In this document: in pieces, positions 7,446-12,104 of the stretch
Position numbering within the stretch: the first letter of the stretch is position 1
How the letters are laid out: each line of letters opens with the position of its first letter
Notes under the pieces: generated by a model
What the model was told of the DNA's origin: nothing
Seen by the model: the letters and a program-made list of their open reading frames with translations, nothing else
The model's database searches: none
NCBI GenBank assembly: GCA_031548675.1
Contig: JAVBQU010000116.1
Location: 1 to 12,104, forward strand
Direction of reading: 5' to 3'
DNA length: 12,104 nt
DNA from: JAVBQU01 sp031548675
GTDB taxonomy: Bacteria > Bacteroidota > Bacteroidia > Bacteroidales > P3
Translations under genes and position numbers: made by a program

Positions 7446-8690
7446 ATGCAGCTAACCAATAAACGCAAGATCTTTAATGATCCTGTACATGGGTTTATTA
7501 CTATTCCCAATGATATAATCTTTGATGTAATAGAACATCCTTATTTTCAGCGCTTACGAAATATTAAGCAGTTAGGGTTGACTTATTTTGTATATCATGG
7601 AGCATTGCATACCCGTTTTAGCCATGCCTTGGGTGCTATGCATCTAATGATGGAATCCATAGAGGTGTTACGGCAAAAAGGTTTTGAAATAACCGAAGAA
7701 GAAAGTTTGGGGGCTTTATTGGCTATTTTGCTACACGATATAGGGCATGCACCCTTTTCCCATTCATTGGAGCATTTGTTGGTAGCCGATATGTCGCATG
7801 AAGATTTTTCTGCTTTATTAATTCAGCGGATGAATATTGAATTTAAGGGAAAATTAGATGTGGCACTTCAAATCTTTACCAAGCAATACCCGAAAAAATA
7901 TCTTTGCCAATTGGTTTCCGGTCAATTAGATGTAGATCGGTTAGATTACCTTTCACGAGATAGTTTTTTTACAGGAGTTTCCGAAGGTGTTATCGGTACA
8001 GAACGCATTATTAAAATGTTATCAGTTGTAAATGATGAGTTGGTTGTAGATGAAAAAGGAATTTATTCCATCGAAAAGTTTATAATAGCCCGCCGTTTAA
8101 TGTATTGGCAGGTCTATCTGCACAAAACTGTACTATCGGCAGAACAAATAATGATAAAGATTTTGCAACGGGCGAAATATCTGGCAGAAAATGGGGTGTC
8201 GTTATTTGGTTCGCCGGATTTGATTTTATTTTTGCAAAATAATTTTCATAAACAGGATTTTTTGGAGAGACCTGAATTATTGGATGCTCTTACCATGCTC
8301 GACGACCACGATATACATGCAGCTATAAAAGTCTGGCAGTCGCATTCCGATCATATACTGTCGACACTTTCAAGAATGATGATTAATAGAAGATTATTTA
8401 AAATAGAAATACAGAATGCTCATTTCGATGAAACATATATTGCCCAAATAAAGCAAAAGTCACAAAATATGATGGGCATGACTCCAAAAGAATTGGAATA
8501 TTTTATTTTTACAGAAGAAGTCCAAAATAAAGCCTACAATATGACAGATGAACGTATTAATATTTTATTTAAAGATGGAAAAATCAAATCGTTGGTAGAT
8601 GCTTCCGATCAACTGGATGCTTCGTTTTTATCAAAAATAGTAACTAAGCATATTTTATGCTATCCTAAAGAACTAAGGCGGGAAAGCTGA
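7446..8690 (+). CDS. HD-domain phosphohydrolase, dGTPase-like (COG1078 type)
   Basis: From ATG 7446 the protein has 414 residues and starts MQLTNKRKIFNDPVHGFI, the usual opening of this family. The HD metal site is visible: H60 in LHTRFSHALG (55-63), the H97-D98 doublet in LLHDIGHAPFSH (95-106), and an Asp-rich segment LDVDRLDYLSRD (161-172) that supplies the last ligand. Characterised relatives hydrolyse deoxynucleoside triphosphates to the nucleoside and triphosphate, so a role in dNTP pool control in the cytoplasm is likely. The substrate cannot be read from sequence. In this frame 14 extra codons extend upstream to ATG 7404, but they span the -7 box at 7420. The gene stands alone: the nearest upstream gene ends 418 bases before and the next starts 318 bases after. 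Confidence 0.88.
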   Translation: MQLTNKRKIFNDPVHGFITIPNDIIFDVIEHPYFQRLRNIKQLGLTYFVYHGALHTRFSHALGAMHLMMESIEVLRQKGFEITEEESLGALLAILLHDIGHAPFSHSLEHLLVADMSHEDFSALLIQRMNIEFKGKLDVALQIFTKQYPKKYLCQLVSGQLDVDRLDYLSRDSFFTGVSEGVIGTERIIKMLSVVNDELVVDEKGIYSIEKFIIARRLMYWQVYLHKTVLSAEQIMIKILQRAKYLAENGVSLFGSPDLILFLQNNFHKQDFLERPELLDALTMLDDHDIHAAIKVWQSHSDHILSTLSRMMINRRLFKIEIQNAHFDETYIAQIKQKSQNMMGMTPKELEYFIFTEEVQNKAYNMTDERINILFKDGKIKSLVDASDQLDASFLSKIVTKHILCYPKELRRES

Positions 8691-9008
8691 TTTTTTTAGC
8701 ATACAAGCAAACCTTTTACTTTGTATGTTGTTCAAAAGAAAAGTTTATAAGTATAATACTCATAAACACATTGTAAATATTCGGTGTTCTTAATGTTTAT
8801 TGAATTCATATATACCTCCAAAATGTGATGTATTTTATTTGAGATAATACTTGTTTTTTAAGTTTGCAAGTTAAAGTATTCGAGTAAAAATCTTAATTAT
8901 TTTATTTATATATATGAATATTAATATATTATAATAACAGATTAAATGTTCCTTTTTCCAAAAAAAAATATTACTTTTGCAAAAAAATTAACCCCAAAAT
9001 TTTTAGAC
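8691..9008. other. AT-rich intergenic region between the HD gene and the DUF2795 gene
   Basis: No gene is visible. It contains weak inverted repeats: CATACAA and TTGTATG around 8700-8727, directly after the HD stop; an imperfect palindrome at 8743-8767 (GTTTAT/ATAAAC outside, AGTAT/ATACT inside, one mismatch); and AATACTT/AAGTATT at 8846-8880. None has the G-C stem plus T-run of a terminator. The last 40 bases carry the DUF2795 -7 box. Confidence 0.55.
8972..8979 (+). promoter_or_regulatory. -7 box of the DUF2795 gene
   Basis: TACTTTTG followed by CAAA fits the Bacteroidota -7 consensus and lies 29 bases before ATG 9009, giving a leader of roughly 20-25 bases. A clear -33 TTTG is lacking; only a T-run is present there. 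Because the box is inside the longer frame that opens at 8946, the shorter start is preferred. Confidence 0.5.
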
Positions 9009-9230
9009 ATGTATTGGACTTTAGAATTAGCATCTAAACTGGAAGACGCTCCATGGCCGGCAACTAAGGAAGAATTGTTAGACTATGCATTGCGTTCAGG
9101 AGCTTCCCAAGAGGTGATAGAGAATCTGAGAGAGATAGAAGATGAAGGAGAGGTGTACGATAGCATAGAAGACCTTTGGCCCGACTATCCAACAAAAGAC
9201 GATTTCTTCTTTCATGAAGATGAATATTGA
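9009..9230 (+). CDS. DUF2795 domain-containing small acidic protein
   Basis: The protein is 73 residues, starting MYWTLELASKLEDAPWPATKEELLDYALRSG. The WTLELA, LEDAPWPATKEELLDYA and GASQEVIENL segments match the small DUF2795 proteins I recognise from Bacteroidota, whose function is unknown. It is strongly acidic: 22 Asp/Glu against 5 Lys/Arg, including the HEDEY tail. It has no signal peptide or membrane segment, so it is presumably cytosolic. A frame opening at ATG 8946 would add 21 residues (rich in Phe and Lys), but that stretch contains the -7 promoter box and looks non-coding. The gene forms its own unit, with a promoter at 8972 and a terminator at 9263. Confidence 0.88.
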   Translation: MYWTLELASKLEDAPWPATKEELLDYALRSGASQEVIENLREIEDEGEVYDSIEDLWPDYPTKDDFFFHEDEY

Positions 9231-9262
9231 TACTATAATTTTTTAATTGATGTGAATTTATG

Positions 9263-9286
9263 GGCTATCCACCGGATAGCCTTTTT
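9263..9286 (+). terminator. Rho-independent terminator after the DUF2795 gene
   Basis: GGCTATCC and GGATAGCC form a perfect 8-bp stem around an ACC loop, followed at once by TTTTT. It lies 33 bases past the DUF2795 stop and 54 bases before the helicase start, so it separates the two genes. There is no A-run on the left, so it works only rightward. Confidence 0.88.
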
Positions 9287-9339
9287 GACATCTAAAAGTG
9301 ACTTACCTTATATAAAAGAAAACAAATAAATAGAACAAA

Positions 9340-11193
9340 ATGACAAATTTTGAGGAATTAGGTTTAAAACCGGAAATTTTACAGTCGATACAAGAATTAG
9401 GATTTGAAAAACCCATGCCTGTGCAGGCAGAGGTGATTCCGGTTTTGCTTGATGCCGATACAGATATGGTGGCATTAGCCCAAACAGGAACAGGAAAAAC
9501 AGCTGCTTTCGGCTTGCCCCTGATTAATAAATTTGATTTTTCTACCAAGCATACAGAAGCTATTATACTTTCTCCTACGAGAGAACTTTGCGTACAGATT
9601 GCGAACGACTTAAAGAAATTCTCCAAGTACGTTGAAGGAGCAAGTGTAGCTCCGGTATACGGAGGAGCAAGTATTGATGCCCAGATAAGAGTTTTAAAAA
9701 AAGGAGTAAAAATTATTGTAGGAACTCCGGGTAGAACTTTAGATTTGATAAAACGTAAGGTAATAGACCTTTCAAAGGTTCGTTATGTGGTCTTGGATGA
9801 AGCCGATGAAATGTTGAATATGGGCTTTCAGGACGAATTGAACGGAATTTTGGAGGTTACGCCTAAAGATAAACATACATTACTCTTTTCTGCTACCATG
9901 CCTCGCGAGGTTGAACATATAGCCAATGGGTATATGCATAATCCGGTACGGATTACTATTGGGACACGCAATGCAGGTTCCGAAAATGTACAGCATTATT
10001 ATTATTTGGTGCATGCAAAAGATCGTTATCTGGCGTTAAAACGCATAGCCGATTACTATCCCAATATTTATGCCATTATTTTCTGCCGTACCAAAAAAGA
10101 AACGCAGGAAGTAGCAGACATGCTTATCAAGGACAATTATAATGCCGATGCTTTGCATGGCGATTTGTCGCAGGCGCAACGTGACCATGTAATGAGTAGA
10201 TTCAGACATAAAAACTTACAAATGCTGGTAGCTACAGATGTGGCAGCCCGTGGTTTGGATGTGAATAATCTAACTCATGTCATTAATTACAACATGCCTG
10301 ATGAGCTGGAACAATATACTCACCGCAGCGGACGGACTGGCAGGGCTGATAAAAGCGGAATTTCAATTGCCATTATCAATTTGAAAGAGAAATTTAAAAT
10401 CCGTCATATTGAAAAAGCAATCAACAAGAAATTTGAACAAGCTCAGATTCCAACAGGCAAAGAGGTGTGTCAAAAACAATTGTTTCACATGATTGATAAA
10501 ATTGAAACAGTTGAAGATAATGCAGCCATAGAACCCTTTTTGGAAACAATTTATAAAAAACTTTCGTGGCTCGACAGGGAAGAACTTATCAAACGCTTTG
10601 TTTCTATTGAATTTAACCGCTTTTTGGAATACTATCGTAATGCACCCGATTTGAATGTAACAGAAGAACGTAACGAATCTCATAGAAATGAAGGCGGAAA
10701 AACCCGAAGAGAAAGAGAACGAGACAGAGCCAGAAAAGACTGTGAATTTGCCAGAATTTTCATTAACTATGGCAGAAAGCAGGGTGCTGTTCCGCAACGG
10801 ATTATCAGAATCATCAATGATACGGTTGGTATTCGAGAAATGGAAATCGGACACATAGACATTATGGATAGTTTTTCATTTATTGATATTGAAAAGTCTT
10901 ATGTAAACGAATTTTTGAAAGCATTCGGCAAACGGAAAGATAGCCGGTATGTGGTAGAAGAAGCCCAGCCCAAATCATCTCGTGGTAGAGGCGAAGGACG
11001 AAAGGGAGAACGCGATTCTAGCGACAGAAATGAACGAAGCGATAGAAAACCAAGAGGAGAAAGAAGTTCGAAGGGCGAAAGTAAACGTAAATCGGACAAC
11101 GGGGGATACCAATCTAAAAACGACAGTAAGACCTCTTGGAATAAAAAATCTTCGAAAAGCGACAGAAGAGAATCTAAAGGCAGGAGAAGATAA
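9340..11193 (+). CDS. DEAD-box ATP-dependent RNA helicase with DbpA-type RNA-binding domain (DeaD/CsdA-like)
   Basis: This is a 617-residue RNA helicase. The RecA-like core carries the Q motif (GFEKPMPVQ, 21-29), motif I AQTGTGKT (47-54), PTRELCVQI (79-87), TPGR (129-132), DEAD (153-156), SAT (184-186), motif V ATDVAARGLDV (298-308) and motif VI HRSGRTGR (328-335). After a helical linker (about 360-435) comes a DbpA-type RNA-binding domain at about 468-530 (ARIFINYGRKQG, GIREMEIGHIDI, FSFIDIE). The last 80 or so residues form a low-complexity basic tail rich in Arg, Lys, Ser and Gly, which probably adds non-specific RNA affinity. Relatives remodel 23S rRNA during ribosome assembly or unwind mRNA in the cold. 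Whether this one is specific for rRNA like DbpA or general like CsdA cannot be told. ATG 9340 gives a normal family start. I see no clear promoter in the 54 bases after the terminator. Confidence 0.94.
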   Translation: MTNFEELGLKPEILQSIQELGFEKPMPVQAEVIPVLLDADTDMVALAQTGTGKTAAFGLPLINKFDFSTKHTEAIILSPTRELCVQIANDLKKFSKYVEGASVAPVYGGASIDAQIRVLKKGVKIIVGTPGRTLDLIKRKVIDLSKVRYVVLDEADEMLNMGFQDELNGILEVTPKDKHTLLFSATMPREVEHIANGYMHNPVRITIGTRNAGSENVQHYYYLVHAKDRYLALKRIADYYPNIYAIIFCRTKKETQEVADMLIKDNYNADALHGDLSQAQRDHVMSRFRHKNLQMLVATDVAARGLDVNNLTHVINYNMPDELEQYTHRSGRTGRADKSGISIAIINLKEKFKIRHIEKAINKKFEQAQIPTGKEVCQKQLFHMIDKIETVEDNAAIEPFLETIYKKLSWLDREELIKRFVSIEFNRFLEYYRNAPDLNVTEERNESHRNEGGKTRRERERDRARKDCEFARIFINYGRKQGAVPQRIIRIINDTVGIREMEIGHIDIMDSFSFIDIEKSYVNEFLKAFGKRKDSRYVVEEAQPKSSRGRGEGRKGERDSSDRNERSDRKPRGERSSKGESKRKSDNGGYQSKNDSKTSWNKKSSKSDRRESKGRRR

Positions 11194-11320
11194 AATGAGA
11201 GTAAGACAGTAGGCAGGTTACAAGTGATGGGAAAATTAATTACGAAAACTTGAATTCGTTATTTACATTTAATCCCTAAACATTCAACATTCTCAACAAC
11301 TCAACAATTTTGAAACTTAC

Positions 11321-11788
11321 GTGAGTGAATGTAATTCCATATTACAAAATTTAGCGAAAGCTCAAAAATATTGTGCTTATCAAGAACGTTCCCAGCAAGA
11401 AGTAAGGGATAAATTATATGAATGGGGCGAGGATTTTGAGAATATAGAACCCATTATTGCCCAGCTTATTATTGAAGGGTTTATCAATGAAGAAAGATTT
11501 GCAATTGCCTTTGCCAGAGGAAAATTCAGAATAAAACATTGGGGAAAAATTAAAATAGCAGTAGAACTCAAAAAGAAGAGAATCTCACCAAATTGTATTA
11601 AAATAGCATTGTCATCTATTCCCGATGATGAATACAGCCGGATGCTGCAAGAAGAATTAAATAAAAAGCTGGCTGCTGTAAAAGAATCTAATATAATAAA
11701 ACGAAATTGGAAAGTATCTGCATATCTGGTAAATAGAGGATTTGAACAAAATCTGATTTGGGATTTACTTAAAACAGAAAATATATAA
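11321..11788 (+). CDS. recX: Regulatory protein RecX
   Basis: The 155-residue protein fits the small all-helical RecX family, which binds RecA filaments and modulates (usually inhibits) recombinase activity in the cytoplasm. Recognisable segments are KYCAYQERSQQEVRDKLYEWG at about 15-35, the repeat IIAQLIIEGFINEERFAIAFARGKFRIKHWG at about 45-75, and the downstream LKKKRISPNCIKIAL. The C-terminal VSAYLVNRGFEQNLIWDLL is a further helical repeat. The start is GTG at 11321. I found no in-frame ATG for at least a dozen codons upstream, and the length suits the family. It lies 127 bp after the helicase, and recA is not in the window. The spacer holds a short imperfect run of TCAACA units but no clear promoter. 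Confidence 0.87.
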   Translation: MSECNSILQNLAKAQKYCAYQERSQQEVRDKLYEWGEDFENIEPIIAQLIIEGFINEERFAIAFARGKFRIKHWGKIKIAVELKKKRISPNCIKIALSSIPDDEYSRMLQEELNKKLAAVKESNIIKRNWKVSAYLVNRGFEQNLIWDLLKTENI

Positions 11789-11825
11789 ATAAAAACAATA
11801 AGTTAAAATATATACTAACTATGTA

Positions 11826-11857
11826 TTGACAAAGGGTAGGCTGATTTCGTATCTTTG
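11826..11857 (+). promoter_or_regulatory. Bacteroidota-type promoter for queA
   Basis: TTG at 11826-11828, a 21-base spacer and TATCTTTG at 11850-11857 form a good -33/-7 pair. It predicts a queA leader of roughly 90 bases, which includes the hairpin at 11874-11920. Confidence 0.65.
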
Positions 11858-11873
11858 TACTTTTTGTATATAT

Positions 11874-11920
11874 CTATCGCAACTTCTAATATTTGGCATT
11901 ATTATTAAAAGTTGTGATAG
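11874..11920 (+). promoter_or_regulatory. Stem-loop in the queA leader
   Basis: CTATCGCAACTT pairs with AAGTTGTGATAG over 12 bp with a single G-U. Inside the 23-base loop, TAATA (11887-11891) can pair with TATTA (11900-11904), leaving an apical TTTGGCAT. It lies between the promoter and the ATG at 11956. CTGATTTTCT follows, which is not a clean T-run. It could be an attenuator, a protein or ligand-binding leader element, or an mRNA-stabilising hairpin; the sequence does not decide. Confidence 0.55.
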
Positions 11921-11955
11921 CTGATTTTCTAACCTTTATAATAATATAAAAACAG

Positions 11956-12104
11956 ATGAAATTATCACAGTTCAAATACAATCTTCCTAAAGAATTAATA
12001 GCAGAACATCCTGTTCCACAGAGAGATGAAGCAAGGTTGATGATTGTAGACCGCAAAACTGAAAAAATAGAACATCGTATTTTTAAAAATGTTTTAGAGT
12101 ACTT
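11956..12104 (+). CDS. queA: QueA: tRNA S-adenosylmethionine ribosyltransferase-isomerase, 5' part only
   Basis: Only the first 49 codons are in the window; the frame is open to the right edge. The start MKLSQFKYNLPKELIAEHP, then PQRDEARLMIVDR and the IEHRIFKNVLEY segment, is the typical N-terminus of QueA. The full-length enzyme is about 350 residues. It transfers and isomerises the ribosyl part of S-adenosylmethionine onto 7-aminomethyl-7-deazaguanine in the anticodon wobble position of GUN-anticodon tRNAs, giving epoxyqueuosine in the late queuosine pathway. ATG 11956 is the natural start. It lies about 100 bases past a good promoter and 167 bases after recX, so it is probably a separate transcription unit. 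Confidence 0.93.
   Translation, partial: MKLSQFKYNLPKELIAEHPVPQRDEARLMIVDRKTEKIEHRIFKNVLEY

Noticed and set aside
9304..9311. TACCTTAT as a helicase -7 box, with TTTG at 9284 as -33
   Set aside because: The box does not end in TTTG and the spacer is only 16 bases. It falls short of the pattern seen at mltD and queA.
10363..10854. 163-codon open frame antisense to the helicase
   Set aside because: It is fully inside a well-supported DEAD-box gene. Its Phe/Ile/Asn-rich translation is the usual reverse shadow of a Lys/Glu-rich sequence.
11281..11310. Short tandem repeat of TCAACA units before recX
   Set aside because: There are only three imperfect units with uneven spacing. It looks like low-complexity drift, not a CRISPR or a functional repeat array.
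11874..11920. preQ1 riboswitch upstream of queA
   Set aside because: The structure is a simple long stem with an A/T-rich loop. I see no short C-rich loop followed by an A-rich tail as in preQ1-I pseudoknots.

Overview
The window looks like chromosomal DNA from an AT-rich member of the Bacteroidota, most likely Bacteroidales. Three things point there. Several genes are preceded by the Bacteroidota-type -7 promoter element TAnnTTTG, and there are no clear Shine-Dalgarno sequences. A PorX-type response regulator with a PglZ domain is present, which is the regulator of the type IX secretion system (T9SS). One polypeptide fuses both halves of an Nfn-type ferredoxin:NADP+ oxidoreductase, an arrangement I associate with anaerobic Bacteroidales. 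The order-level placement is inference.

Left third (1-4453, minus strand): a cell-envelope block transcribed leftward, in the order mltD (LysM-bearing lytic transglycosylase), lpxB (lipid-A-disaccharide synthase) and porX (cut by the left edge). A promoter with both -33 and -7 elements lies immediately upstream of mltD. The three genes concern peptidoglycan, lipid A and control of secretion through the envelope.

Middle (4454-8690, plus strand): a divergent intergenic region, the fused NfnAB-type flavoprotein, a structured 418-bp gap holding three separate inverted repeats, and an HD-domain phosphohydrolase of the dGTPase-like COG1078 type.

Right third (8691-12104, plus strand): an AT-rich gap, a 73-residue acidic DUF2795 protein closed by a clear rho-independent terminator, a DEAD-box RNA helicase with a DbpA-type RNA-binding domain and a basic tail, recX, and the first 49 codons of queA. 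queA has a good promoter and a stable hairpin in its leader.

In three places (mltD, the HD protein and DUF2795) the -7 element lies inside the longest open reading frame, so the start is moved to a downstream ATG. I see no mobile element, CRISPR array, tRNA or rRNA. Most of the window is ordinary core genome. The parts I cannot explain are the structured 7028-7445 gap and the queA leader hairpin.
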